Shown piece after piece: positions 1 through 11,341 of a stretch of DNA of 64,000 nt. The position numbers and the translations under genes are program-made. Position 1 is the first letter of the stretch. Each line of letters starts with the position of its first letter. The DNA is taken from NCBI GenBank assembly GCA_012184525.1, contig WOFQ01000016.1, positions 1 through 64,000 of the forward strand, in the 5' to 3' direction. This stretch comes from Xenoacremonium recifei (lineage: Eukaryota; Ascomycota; Sordariomycetes; Hypocreales; Nectriaceae). The notes beneath the pieces are model-generated. The model ran no database searches. It had not been told where the DNA came from and saw only the letters and a program-made list of their open reading frames with translations.

Positions 1-35
1 TTATGTCAATGGCGATTTTTTTTTTTCTTGCTCGT

Positions 36-66
<31 letters not shown>

Positions 67-1206
67 GGAGGGGAAATTGGCCAGCCGTTGACCCTATCCA
101 CGGGAGCCACTCTCTTCCATTGTGAACGGGCCCTTCATATTTTCGAAATGCATGCATGCATGGGCAGCTTTTTGGAAGGTCCGTCATTCAACTTGTTAAA
201 GAGGCTGTGTAGTGAGTGATCGATCGCATCCAACAAAGAACCAGCTTAGAAGATCTTTTTTTCTCTTTAAAGGAAAACTTGTCATAAACAATTTGAAGGC
301 ATGCTTTGATATCGGGCTCTTCATGAAATACATAAGCCAACTCGCCCAACCTTCCCACTGTTGAGAGCTGCGATTAACACCTCATTACGCAAAAAGATCG
401 TATTTGAACTTGTCTCTTTCACATTAAGTGCCGGGCCAGTTTTAGTCACCTTCCTATCTTTAGGCACTGGCCCTTAAGAGTGATCAATTCCAAGTTTCAC
501 GCAGAATGCAGCAGAGTATTTTGGATGATTCATATACTTCGTCTCAGATTCTGCCATGTATGCCTCTTTGGCGAAGGAGAGGTACCTGAGTATAAGGAAC
601 TTGGAATTTGACGAGGGCAGCACCTTACTGGCCTTGAAAAGAGAAATCTGATAAGGTCATGCTCGTTGACTTTCCTTGAAGGAAGATTGATAGGGAGTTT
701 ATTCAACGAATATACTCCCCGGATCGGCTCATTCGCCGATAGGTCGGAAGTATCCGCACCTTGCAGACAGCGGAAGCGGGAAGCCGATTTCGCTGATCGG
801 ATGGATACGATCGATAACAACCCGGTTAGAAGCATGCCTGGAATTTCAGTGCATTGGGATCGCCTGCGACCAATGAGGTGCGTTTTCTCATTGGTGTCTG
901 TTTCAATATTGGAAGCACGGGGAAATCGAGTGTTAGTTTCTCGTCTCTAGACATCACGAGTACGGCAGGTAACGGATAAGATCGCATATTTCCGATCCCG
1001 ACTCCCCACACTTCAATGTCCACGCCAATGACGGGAGAAAGCGATACAGTAAGATGCGGGGACCATGAATTGCCATCGGAATTGATTATAACTGACCAAC
1101 AGTTCGCCGCCGGGATAATTGTGTTGATGGCGAAAGGTTGAATAACTTTGATCGTCTCCCCTTCATCTCTTTCTTACTAGGCTATCGTCTTGCCGAGCCA
1201 CACACC
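1..1206. other. Intergenic leader with long poly-G tract
   Basis: I see no gene that can be supported here. The short overlapping open frames between about 530 and 1020 lie on both strands, have no recognisable motif and look like chance. A run of about 30 consecutive G residues occupies roughly 36-65 and is followed by more G-rich sequence. The final 200 bases carry the promoter and 5' leader of the aldolase-family gene that starts at 1207. Confidence 0.6.
36..65. repeat. Poly-G homopolymer (about 30 G)
   Basis: An uninterrupted run of about 30 guanines is followed by A-GG-A-GGGG. Homopolymers of this length are uncommon in fungal intergenic DNA. The run could form G-quadruplex structures, or its length could be a sequencing or assembly artefact. 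Confidence 0.8.
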
Positions 1207-2282
1207 ATGTCTACCACCACGGCGACCGAGACAGGAGCTACTGGGCTGGGCCTCGAAGCTCCTCGACACATTGACACTGGTAGTGCCCTGAACACCCTCG
1301 TAGATGGATCGAAGCCAGTGAGGCTGCACGAAGTGCCCACATTCACAGACAAGTATGAGGAGAGAAAGTGGGCGAAACAACACATGGCTGGTGCCTTTCG
1401 CGTCTTTGCAAAGCTCGGCTTTGCGGATGGCGCGTCTGGACACATCAGTTTGCGAGGTATGCGGAAGAATTCCCGACAATGATGCCTTTGCCTAACCAAT
1501 TAGATCCCTTGAACCCAGATTGCTTCTGGATCAGTATGTCTCCCTAGGCAGGACCTTGTTTTGAAGACTGACGGTTTAGACCCGTACGCCATGCATTTCT
1601 CGACCATCAAAGCCAGCGACCTCGTTTTAGTCGATGAAAATGGAAGAACCGTGATGCCTACTCCGCATAAAGTCAACGCCGCAGGATTCATCATCCACTC
1701 GGCCATTCACAAGGCTCGACCAGACATCAACGCAGCTTGCCACATGCACTCTCCGCATGGTAAAGCATGGTCAACATTTGGAAAGCCGATTGAAATGCTG
1801 AACCAGGGTAGATTATTTCTTCCATGAAGCCGGAATAACATACTGACTGGAAGTAAGATTCCTGCATGTTCTACAATGATCTTGCGGTTTACGAAGGGTT
1901 TGGAGGTATTGTCTTGGCCAAATACGAGGGTGAGCGTATTGCAAATGCTCTGGGCCCCAAGAAGAAGAACGCGATTCTGCAAAATCATGGGTAAGCATAT
2001 TCTATTTCAAGAAGGACATTATTAAGACTATGGCTTAGAATCATTACCTGCGGCGAGACTATGGGCGAAGCTGCTGCATTCTTCATTGCTCTCGAGAGGG
2101 CTTGCCAGACACAGCTCTTGGTAGAAGCTGCTGCTGCTAACGGCATCCCTAAGAACTACGTTGGTGATGAAGAGGCCCAATACACCAAGGAATGCTCAGG
2201 CTCTCCAGCATGCATGTATATGCAGTTCTTGCCGGAGTATAACGCAATGGTTGAAGCGACCAATGGTGCGTTTTTGAAGTAG
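1207..2282 (+). CDS. Class II aldolase/adducin family protein
   Basis: This is a five-exon gene; my reading of the exons is 1207-1456, 1504-1533, 1580-1807, 1858-1990 and 2039-2282. The product is about 228 residues. The metal-binding H-x-H motif is visible in CHMHSPHG in the third exon, and the family core (GHISLR near the N-terminus, NHG in exon 4, GETMGEAA in exon 5) is intact. Class II aldolase/adducin proteins use a divalent metal to cleave or epimerise phosphorylated or free sugar acids and ketoses; fungal members of this type are mostly uncharacterised, so no substrate can be given. The ATG at 1207 was chosen because the upstream in-frame residues are not conserved-looking. There is no signal peptide, so a cytosolic location is likely. 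The gene converges on the sulfatase gene with about 110 bases between the stop codons. Confidence 0.88.
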
Positions 2283-2392
2283 TGGTTGCATCAAGGATTC
2301 AGATTCTGCTCTCAAGCCACAGAAAAAATTTAGTCACGACAATGTAGCATTTCAAGAACAAGTCCATTTCCCTTTTTCATACATGGGTCTAT

Positions 2393-4312
2393 CTATACAG
2401 GTACAACATGCTTCAAGTGAGCAGGAACTCTGTCAGGCTTGCCCATGAACTTGATCCAGCCGTAAGGATCGTCAAACTCGTCTCGGATGGGTACCTTCTT
2501 TCCAAGAATAGCTTCCGGGTACTCGCCAGCCACACCCACGACGCCGACATCCTTCTTGTATTCCTCCCATAGCTTCATCATCTCATCAAACTTCTCAGGC
2601 TGTGCGTCCTTCAGATCATTGGTCTCACCAGGGTCCTCCTTGACGTTGAAGAGCTCCCATTTCTGAGGGCCTCGTGGCGCAGGGACAAAGACCAGCTTAT
2701 AATGACCCTTGCGCAGAGCGCCGGAGCCACTAATCTCAAAACCAGTGACATACTCCTCTCCGTGGATAAGGAAGTCTTCATCGGTAACCTTAGGGGCCTT
2801 GGACGCCAAAGCGGAGAGGAAAGGCTTCCAGCTCTTACCACGGAGAGGAGCAATCTCTCGACCCTTATAGGAGGTTCCAGGGTGCTTAAGACCGGCAAGC
2901 TCTAGGAAAGTGGGAACAATGTCCATCACCGTGCAGTAGGCATTGGTGAGTGCCGAAGCAGTACCAGCCTGGCTCATGGGCGGTCGGACAACAAGAGGTA
3001 CTCGGCATCCTCCTTCAGTAGAGTAGATCTTGAAGAGCCGTGATGGGGCAGTAGCAGCCTGCGCCCATTGCGAGCCGTACCACACGAATGAGTCTCCTCG
3101 GCCAATATTGTCGAGACTGTTGTTGTAGTACTTGGCGATGTGGGCCATAACCTCATCACCTAGGATAGGCAAGGCCTCGTAGCTGGCACCCTCGGCACCG
3201 TTATCTGACATGAAGAGCACGAAAGTGTTCTCGTACTCTCCTGTGGACTTCAAATGCTCAATAACACGACCAATGTTCCAGTCCATGCGGTCAACCATAC
3301 CAGCGTAGACTTCCATAGCTCTAGCTGACTTTTCTTGGACATCCTTGGGCATGTCTTCCCACTGACCCGGCTCGCCGGGGCACTGCACCACCGGGTGAGG
3401 TTTCACATCCTCAGCGACCATTCCCAGGTCTTTGAGTCGTCGCAGACGCTTCTCTCGTAGCGCTTGGGGTCCATCGGCATAAATACCTGGAGCTTGTTAA
3501 CATTCAATCTCTTATAGAATTCCTTAGCTCAGGGGCTTACCCTTGTACTTCTCAACTGTCTCCTTGGGAGCTTGTAGAGGCCAATGAGGGGCAGAGAAGG
3601 GCAGGTAGGCGAAGAAGGGCTTCTTCTTCTCCTCTTCCGTTCGAGTAGAGAGATACTCGATCAGCTTGTTGCCGTAGTGATCGGAGGAGTAGAAGTCGTC
3701 GGGAAGCTTCTGAACGAACTTGTCGTCTTCCACGTGTAGGGCTCGAGTGGCCGTCTCAAAGAATTTGTGAGGCTCGATCTCCGGGTCGTCGTATTGCGGC
3801 TCGTATCCTTAGTGTTGTTAGTTATTGGCCAAAGATATAAAAGGGCTTGGAAGCATACCGTAATGGTTGGCGCAGCCAGGAAGCAGAGCAAAAGAACGAG
3901 CGAATCCTCGAGCAATTGGGTGATGTTGAGGCTTCAATCCAAGATGCCACTTTCCGGCCATCATGGTATGGTAGCCTCCATCTTTCAGAAGCTCGGGAAG
4001 GGCTACAACACGCTCGTTGAGGTACCCCTCGTGACCGGGCTGGCCCTGATGCGCCACAGAGCTACGAGTGAACTCGGCGAGCTCTCCCAGACCAGCGATA
4101 TGATGGTCAGTTCCGGTCATCAGCATAGATCGGGTGGGAGAGCAAGCTGCAGCCACATGATAGTTTGTGAAGCGGATGCCATTGGCTTCAGCGGCGAGCG
4201 CATCAATGTTGGGGGTCTGGATCTCAGATCCAAAGCAACCGCAATCGCTGAAGCCGAGATCGTCGGCCACGATCACTAGGAAGTTAGGACGCGCGCTGCT
4301 CGTTTCTGCCAT
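2393..4312 (-). CDS. AtsA-like type I aryl/alkyl sulfatase
   Basis: There are three exons (about 4312-3860, 3810-3541 and 3488-2393, approximate), giving roughly 600 residues, the normal family length. The N-terminus starts PNFLVIVADDLGFSD with the metal-binding Asp pair. The sulfatase signature CSPTR follows near residue 57, and its Cys is the one converted to formylglycine. GKWHLG near residue 117 and FMSDNGAEG further on are the other active-site blocks. The order and wording of motifs closely follow bacterial arylsulfatase AtsA (Pseudomonas), including TGTDHHIAG, FYSSD and RMDWNIGRV. There is no signal peptide, so it should act in the cytosol and release sulfate from aryl or alkyl sulfate esters. 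It is transcribed away from the MFS transporter, with 658 bases between the starts. Strong bacterial resemblance suggests old horizontal transfer, although such genes are widespread in filamentous fungi. Confidence 0.93.
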
Positions 4313-4970
4313 TTTGGATCGGTTTCTAATGATCTACTGCTCCTATTCGGAATGGAAGCAGTTGAGCGAGTTCAACCCCTCAGATAAGCACGAGGGGTTC
4401 GCTCTTTGTATGCCAGTCCAGCAAACATTCCGGCATCGCACAGGTTCCCACATCAACGCTCCGATACGTAGAGCCGAGGATGTCGCAATGTCAGAAAGCC
4501 AATTGAACCTCTTGAGCTGGGGCATGAGTCGCGGAGGATTGGAGATGGTGGAGAACGGAATTCGGAGAGGCGGAAAAGCGCACACTTATAGCGGTAGAGC
4601 GGCGACCGGATGCGGGCTCGCGCTCTCTAGCGGCGGAAGAGCGCACATTAGCGCTCGGAAGGGCGCCGGGAGGCTGAAGAAATGGGCACGAGTCAACCAG
4701 GGAATCGGGCGAACCAGGCCAGGGCACTGCGCCATGAGTCTGGTGTTTGCCTCCTCCTTTCGTCCCCGGACCCCAGATTCTGGATACCGGGGTGTAATGA
4801 GCAATCCGGAGTGTCTATTGCGTGCGGTCGCAGATATTTAAAGAGTCTTAACAGACTCGGTATCCCCTTGTCTTTTCAACCTTCGCTCCCCTTACCTTCG
4901 ACACACCTGGTCGACAATAAACCCCTGGGAACAAACATCGACTCCATCGAGCAGTCGTCCAATCATTACA
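4313..4970. promoter_or_regulatory. Bidirectional promoter of sulfatase and MFS porter
   Basis: This 658-base region separates the start codons of two divergently transcribed genes. It contains an imperfect direct repeat of about 25 bases at 4569-4594 and 4632-4658 (listed separately). An A/T-rich box (ATATTTAAAG) near 4832-4841 lies upstream of the transporter and may serve as its TATA element. Shared regulation is inferred from the layout only. Confidence 0.5.
4569..4658. repeat. Imperfect direct repeat in a divergent promoter
   Basis: The two copies, 4569-4594 and 4632-4658, share the pattern GGCGGAA(A/G)AGCGCACA, then TTA and AGCG. They lie 63 bases apart, start to start. Their position midway between two divergent genes makes them candidate operator sites, but no binding factor can be named. 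Confidence 0.6.
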
Positions 4971-6778
4971 ATGGCTCCCGGACCTGGTACCCCAGACGGC
5001 CAGAATCTCTCGTTGAGAGAGAGATTCCGTGCCTTTACCCCCATGATCGCGTTTATCACCATGTTTGTCTTTCCTTCCAGTTTTCTTGTCATCATTCCCG
5101 GATCAAGGATCTAATCTCGTGTCTTTTTGCAGTTACATGGCCCTTTGCGCTTTCAATTTCGGATACGATGTTGGTAATTTTGGCGGAGTTCAGGCCATGC
5201 AGCGTGAGTATTTCCTCCCCTTTTTGTTGACGCACGGAACTGAATCGGTTCCAAATCCCAGCTTTCGCGAAGAAATTCGGCGAATACAACGAATCGACAC
5301 AACTCTACGCACTTCCGGGCTATCTATCTTCCGTCATGACCTCGACGCCTTTCTTTGGCAAACTCCTGGGTGCAATCTCGTGCGGTTCCATCTCGGAGAG
5401 GTGGGGACGAAAGGCATCGATCTTCATCCTTGCATGCATCTCACTCGTTGGTGTGACGCTCCAAACCTCTGCTTTCTCTGCGGCTCAGTTTACGGTCGGC
5501 CGAATCATCAACTTTGCCATGACTGGCTTCTGTATTGTGGTGGTTCCTATCTATCAGGCTGAGTGCTCGCCGAAGGAGCTGCGAGGCTTGATGAACTCGA
5601 CTATCCAGATGATTATCATCTTTGGACAGACTGTAGCATCTTTGGTCAACTTGGGAACAAAGGGCATCCCAAGTGATGCTTCCTGGAGAATCCCTGTTGG
5701 CCTTCAATTTGTTGTGCCAGTCATTCTCCTCGCCTTCTGGCGCATTGTTCCCGAGTCTCCTCGATGGCTGCTGTCGAAAGATCGACCCGAAGAGGCTTTC
5801 ACATCTCTACAGAGACTCCGGAGCAAGAAGTCTGATATTGAACTCAGACTAGAGATTGCAGAGATCCAAGCTGATCAGGCGAATGCCACCAAGGGCTCTT
5901 GGCAGGAAGTCTTCAATCGCCAGAACAGACTTCGTACTTTAATTGCAGTCATTGCTATGTTTGGGCAGCAGATCACTGGTCAAGCTTTCGTCAACCAATA
6001 TGCCGCCATTTTCTACCAAGAGAATGGCTTCAAGGCGCAGGCCTTTCTGTTTACTGTCCTCGCCAATGTTGCAGGTGTCATCGGGACAGCCATGACTTGG
6101 TTTGTTGTTGATGGATTTGGACGACGGTATGTTGATACCGAATACTGAGTATCACCTTCGGATGGAGCTAATCTTAACCGCAGGCCGATTTTGTTGACTG
6201 GAGGTTTCCTTATGGGAGCTTTCTTATACATCGTGGCAATTGTATCCACCGTACACAATCCGTCTTACGCTGCCCGCCAAATGATGGTTGCATCGATGTG
6301 TCTCTTCAGTGCCATGTACTGTGTCTCTTGGGGACCTCTGTAAGTCTACCGTCCATCCAATCTTCTATTAGATGAAATAGCTAACTTGGAAACAAGGTCC
6401 TACGTTGTTCTAGGCGAAGTTACCTCGGCCCGGGTTAAGGAGAAGACCAGTCTGCTTGCTTGCAGCATCTCGATCATGACGACATTCGTTACTTCTTTCA
6501 CACTCCCGTATCTCCTCAACAGTACTTACGCTGGTCTTGGTGGAAAGGTGGGCTTCATCTACGGATCCATCTGCTTTGCTATGAATGTGGTTGCCTTCTT
6601 CTTCATCCCTGAGATGAAAGGCCGTTCTCTCGAAGAAGTTGATGCGCTGTTCGAGATGAAAACGCCTCTTCGAAAGTTTAAGCAGACACAGGTTACTGTG
6701 CTGGACCAGGATGTCAAGGATGCAGTCCTTGCAGGTGGTGACGATAAGGGCATTAGTGTTCACATTGACCAGCAGTAG
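4971..6778 (+). CDS. MFS sugar porter family transporter
   Basis: This is a plasma-membrane sugar/H+ symporter of the major facilitator superfamily with about 12 predicted helices. I read five exons, with introns near 5060-5133, 5204-5262, 6128-6182 and 6342-6396. Sugar-porter signatures are visible: FGYDVGNFGG in helix 1, GSISERWGRK in the 2-3 loop, VVPIYQAECSPKELRG after helix 4, PESPRWLLSK in the central loop, GQQITGQ in helix 7, DGFGRR in loop 8-9, and PEMKGRSLEEVD after helix 12. The ATG at 4971 gives the typical short acidic or polar N-terminus before helix 1. The substrate cannot be inferred. The gene shares its upstream region with the sulfatase, so transport of a sulfated or related sugar is a possible but unproven link. 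Confidence 0.92.
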
Positions 6779-6912
6779 ATACGTAGGAGCAGGTATTTAT
6801 CTCTAAATACTATATGAGGCCTTGTATCTTCATCACAATGGGCTTCCGTGTAATAAGCTTAGCCTGGCCTATCTATGGGACGCTTATAAATCTGGATCAC
6901 CGCAATGTATCC

Positions 6913-8341
6913 TTAATGAGCAAGCTCTACGGCCTTTCTTGCCGCTGCACCGAAGTCCGCTTCCACGTGTAGTCCGAGATCCGCGTCTTCCAGCTGCGTG
7001 ATATTATTGTTAGCAGGTTCCTAGCGCCTAAAGTAGTTTAATTGAGCCACTCACAAGTTTAAGGCCTTGCGCTGAGTTTGTCCCTTGTAGGCGGACTACG
7101 ATTGGAACTTTCATAGAACCTAACTCAGTTGCTGCGCCGATGACGGACTCGGCGATCATATCGCAACGAGTGATGCCTAAACCAAATTAACTCGAGATTC
7201 TGAGGGGGTGTGTGCCCCAGGCCTACTTACCTCCGTACACGTTTACTATTATTGACTTCACTTTCTCATCGCTCATCACGATCCTGAATGCTTCGATCAT
7301 GGTCTCCTTTGTTGCTTGGCCACCAGCGTCGAGGAAATTGGCGCTTGAGCCACCATAGAGACTGATGGCATCGTTGGTGGCCATCGCGAGTCCGGCTCCG
7401 TTGACCACATTCCCAACGGTTCCGTGCATTTTCACGTACACCAGTCCGTACTTCTCGGCTCCGATTTCCTCAGCTGCTTCACACCCAGAGTCGCGGAGAG
7501 CGAAGATTTCTGGTTGTCGCTTTGCAGCCGCGTCGTCAATGATAATGTTGGCCTCCCGGCAAACAAGTGCGCCATCTGACTTTCGACGTACTAAAGAGTT
7601 GATCTCTAGCAGTGTCGCGTCTCTCTGATTGAAGATCTTATACATCCCTTGTAGTACCCTCTCTAGGTCGTGTCGTTCCTGAGCTAGTGCTCCCAAAGCT
7701 TGGGCAATATCTGAAACGACATCACTCGTAACGCCATCGCTTGCCTTCACGCGAAACTCCACAAACGCTTGGCTAGCGAGCGTTCCGTTTTCTGTCTTCG
7801 ACAAAACGAACGCGGGACAATAATTCTCGCGATCAATGCTTAAAGCAAGATACCATTCCTCGTCAAAATCGAAGGCCTCGGCAACGTAAACCTGCTTTGC
7901 TAGTGACTCGAGTACTCCTACCGCAAGTTTTTCGGCGTCCTCGGGAACTCCGACCGCTAAAGCAGTCTCCTCATATGGAGAGAGTTTTCTCTGGCTCCTA
8001 TGCCCGTGTATGGCTATGGGCTTGATCGTGCATCTAGAACCTAAGCCAATTAGCCTTTTGTAAGAGGGCCCTATTACGAGCACCCCTTACCGAGTTCCTT
8101 TACTGCTTTGCGAGCCTCCGCGGGTGTTCGGGCGACGATCCCACGGACCGTAGGTAGTCCGAACTTTTCGAGTGGTCAGCTTCAAAAGAAAAGAAAAAAG
8201 ACATCTATAATCTTTTAGAACCTCCTCTAGCAGAATCTGTGACTGGTGCTCGTTTAGACTTAGCCATCTCTTTTGGCCGTGAGTCGATGTTACTTGGTTT
8301 CGGCATTGGGTCCGAAGAAGACTACCCCACCTCATAGGCAT
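6913..8341 (-). CDS. Succinyl-CoA ligase beta-subunit paralogue, ATP-grasp loop degenerate
   Basis: Five exons (8341-8222, 8163-8091, 8040-7231, 7176-7055 and 6993-6913) sum to 1206 nt and an in-frame protein of 401 residues. The first intron has an atypical GTTCTA donor but a good CTGAC branch site. The N-terminus carries RWLSLNEHQS, matching the mature start of mitochondrial beta subunits. Later blocks are conserved: RDATLLEIN, VNGAGLAMATNDAI, ANFLDAGGQATKE, VYGGITRCD and VRLQGTN. The canonical glycine-rich ATP-grasp loop (GGRGKG after IKxQ) is absent; the equivalent stretch reads IKPIAIHGHRSQRK. The family forms succinate plus CoA from succinyl-CoA with ATP or GDP synthesis in the TCA cycle. 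This copy sits 407 bases downstream of an alpha-subunit gene on the same strand. It may be a specialised or decaying paralogue; catalytic competence is doubtful. Confidence 0.85.
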
Positions 8342-8747
8342 CGTGCTTCGGCACAGAGAGGAAGACATTTGTGTGATATCTAAGTGAGTGGGACTTAAAT
8401 CACAGAAAATAGAATCACTAGAAGATAGCAAGATAGTTGACGACAAGTTGTAATGCCTCAAGGAACCCGAGTGGTTGAGTTCCGAGACCCCGCAGTTCGG
8501 AGGAGACAGCCGATGCGGGGCATTGAGAAGGCAAACCGAGGCTGCTCGCGTGCTCCTTGAACTTTCGTCATAACAAAGCATTAGAACTGTCGAAAGTGGT
8601 AAAATTAGCAACTAAGCGACAACCGTCGTTTGACAAAGCTGGTACAGTAGTCAGTTCAGTCGCATTAGGAAGTCTTCTATCTAGTAGTAGTTTCTCTATC
8701 TATTCCCATAACCCTGAACTGTATGGTCACGATTTATGATATAGGCG

Positions 8748-10010
8748 TCATAGAATTGCCTGTTCTTCAAGCAATTGCTTCATAACCTTTCCCATGTCTC
8801 CAGGATGCGGCACGACCACAGCACCTGCATCCTCAAGGGCCTGAGCCTTGACAGAGGCCGGGACGTCTCGTGACAATAATACAGCACCAGCGTGGCCCAT
8901 GATTCTCCCTTGTGGAGCTGTCCTCCCTGCAACCATCGCTACTATCGGCTTCGGGTTCCCGGTTGAGCAGCGATAATCTTTGATTAGGTCCGCAGCTTTC
9001 AACTCTGCTTCTCCGCCAATCTCCCCTATTACTATGATTCCTTTCGTTTCAGGATGATCAAAGAAGAGTCTCAAGCCACCAACCAAGGTTGTGCCTTGGA
9101 GGTAGTTAGCCCTCGCCATTGCATTGCGACTGTATCAGTGCGAAGTTTTACCTGGTAGCATGTCGCCCCCCATTCCTACCACAATACTTTGCCCAAGTCC
9201 TGCTTTCGTAGTGGCTCCCACGGCTTCATAGCTCAGAGTTCCCGACTTTGAAACAATTCCCACGCAGCCTTTCGAATACTGCTTATATGGCATGATTCCC
9301 ACCCGGCATTGCTCAGGCGCAATAATCCCAGGGCAGTTGGGGCCGACAAGACGTGTTTTATTTTGAGTCCGCAGAACCTCTTGTACCCTCAGCATATCAT
9401 GAACTGGAATATGCTCCGCGACTGAAACCACAAGAGGAACTTCGGCTTCGATGGCTTCGAGAATGGCCTTCGCTGCGAACTGCGCGGGAACGAAGACAGA
9501 ACTGACGTCCGGTTTCACCACTTCCATCGCCTATATCGGCTAAGCCTTTGAAGTATACAATAGGAGAAATAATGGCTTTCTAACCTCTTTGACAGTATTG
9601 AAGACAGGCAGGCCAAGGTGTAATGCACCGCCTTTGCCGGGAGAAACACCCCCCACTACCTTCGTCCCGTATTCGATAGTGTCCCTCGCATTTGCTGTTG
9701 CCTTTATTTCCAATTAGTCTAATGCTCCGAGCCTTTCATAGCAGTAAAATTTGCATACCGCTTTGCCAGTAAATCCTGCCAAATATGTCAATAGGCACGC
9801 TCATCCAAGGTGTTTAATGACGTTGAGGTTACCTTGATAAATGACCCTTGTGTCGCCGCTTAGGTTCAAGTTGCGAATGGTGTCATCGTACAAACTTCTT
9901 TTTGTTCGAGATGATGAGAAATCTCGATAGCGCGTCTGAAGATAGCCAACCTTGCCTTCAGCAAGCAATCTGCAGGTGGTACGTCGCCTACAACGTGATA
10001 AGGTGAACAT
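8748..10010 (-). CDS. Succinyl-CoA ligase alpha subunit (mitochondrial type)
   Basis: Five exons (10010-9833, 9775-9759, 9701-9585, 9530-9152 and 9094-8748) sum to 1038 nt, or 345 residues. Exon 2 is only 17 nt long. The first 40 residues are rich in Arg and Ser with few acidic residues, as in a mitochondrial presequence. The CoA-binding Rossmann part has YQGFTGK and GTKVVGGVSPGKGG, and the ligase part has GPNCPGIIAP, SKSGTLSYEA and GRIMGHAGA, where the His is the phosphorylated catalytic residue. One change is visible next to FTGK: the usual Gln before ATAN is Ala. Together with beta it would interconvert succinyl-CoA and succinate in mitochondria. Because fungi normally keep their TCA-cycle alpha and beta genes unlinked, this adjacent pair is probably an additional set; that is inference. 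Confidence 0.92.
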
Positions 10011-10251
10011 GATGTCGGCTGCGTATCCGCAACAGCGCGGGACGATAAGAAAATATGACTGAGTTTAAATTAGCGTGCTTCTAGATAGGGTTTTCTTGAG
10101 CCATTATTTGTCTATAAACGCCTTGACAATTATGAAAGAGGAATGAAGGTTGAGTGAGACCGAGAGTCCAACAGGTTTACCCCGCGATCTCGGCTATACA
10201 TTAGTGGGGCTGGGTTCTCCATTACAACCACGAACGTGACAGTTCAAGGTA

Positions 10252-11341
10252 TTATCTTGAGACAGCAACCCCATCCCCGTGGTTCCAAAAATCCTGTGCT
10301 TTTCGGCCTGGCCCGGGGAAAACCGAGCCTCTTTCGTACTGATTGAATCTATTCTCTGGTTTTCGACTCATCTGGAGCTCATAAGACTCCGTATCCTCCG
10401 CCTCGATTGAACGAGAGCTAAGCTGCCGAATCTTGTTTTGCTTGTGCCCAAACCATAATCTCGGATGAAGAAAAGTGAGCAATAAAGACATTAGAATCAT
10501 TGGGATGCTGTCAAGGGCAATAAATATGCCCTCCTTCGAAGCAAGCGGCCCGTTGAAGCCACCGCTCAACTCCGCCGCGCGCCAACAGGAGCGAATAAAG
10601 AGACATGCCGCAGCGACGGCACCACCTTCAAAATGGTTAGCTGCTATGAAGGTGGTTCACTTTTTTTTTTCGTCGACTTCTTACCCAGCATGTACCATTT
10701 TCTCGAGTCGTAATACAGAGTCTCTCTCAAGTTACGATATAAAATCGTGAGAAGAGTGCAAAATATCGCCGTGAAGAGCACTTGCGTTGCCAGCCCGGCG
10801 ATCATAAGATCTATCCCAATAGGATTCTCGGCATAGATCGCAGCCAAGGAGCCCCCAACGCCAATAAAAGAGAGACAAATGAAGTCCCCAAGAATAAAAA
10901 GAGTAGCGAAGAGACGAGGTCCGACCGGTCTAAAGCACGTTGTTTGGTAGTGCCGCTGCAATGCACTGATTCCGAGGTATAAGGACGAGGAGAGAAACGT
11001 GGGCCCAAGGGTAAGACCGATGATGTACCTAATTCTTTTGTCAGCAAGAAAAGATGTATTGACGGCTGAGTTAGGCGCTCTAACATTATGTATGCATTCT
11101 TGTTGCCTGTGCTTTTGGCTAACTGGACCTTCGCAACGTAACCCAACATTTCCAAGAGAAGACCACCGATCATGCCAATGGCGTAGCCGTAAAAGCGATA
11201 GAACAGCACACTCATTATGGCATGCGTAGAGAGAAGGATAACAAATATGCTGAGGAAGACCGCGTTCGGGGCGTATAAAGGAGTGAAGGAGATTCTCCCG
11301 ATGGGAGGGGTGACAAAGGTATTGTTGCTGGAGTTATTCAT
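10252..11341 (-). CDS. RTA1-like seven-helix membrane protein
   Basis: Three exons, with introns near 11030-11084 and 10638-10690, encode about 320 residues rich in hydrophobic helices. Family marks include YAPNAVFLSIFVIL in helix 1, EMLGYVAKV in the second or third helix, GPTFLSSSLYLGIS, GDFICLSFIGVGG, and near the end IRSCWRAAEL with the block that follows, which RTA1 proteins share. The family includes yeast RTA1, RSB1 (sphingoid base export) and RTM1, associated with lipid translocation and resistance to toxic compounds at the plasma membrane. The C-terminal tail is hydrophilic. The start at 11341 gives a short N-glycosylatable N-terminus (NNSS, NNT), the usual extracellular side. It is divergent from the Zn2Cys6 gene at 11692, with 350 bases between them. 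Confidence 0.88.

Noticed and set aside
8164..8221. First intron of the beta-subunit gene as a frameshift
   Set aside because: Although the donor GTTCTA is atypical, a GT-AG intron with a CTGAC branch site restores a 402-codon frame including the stop, so splicing explains it.
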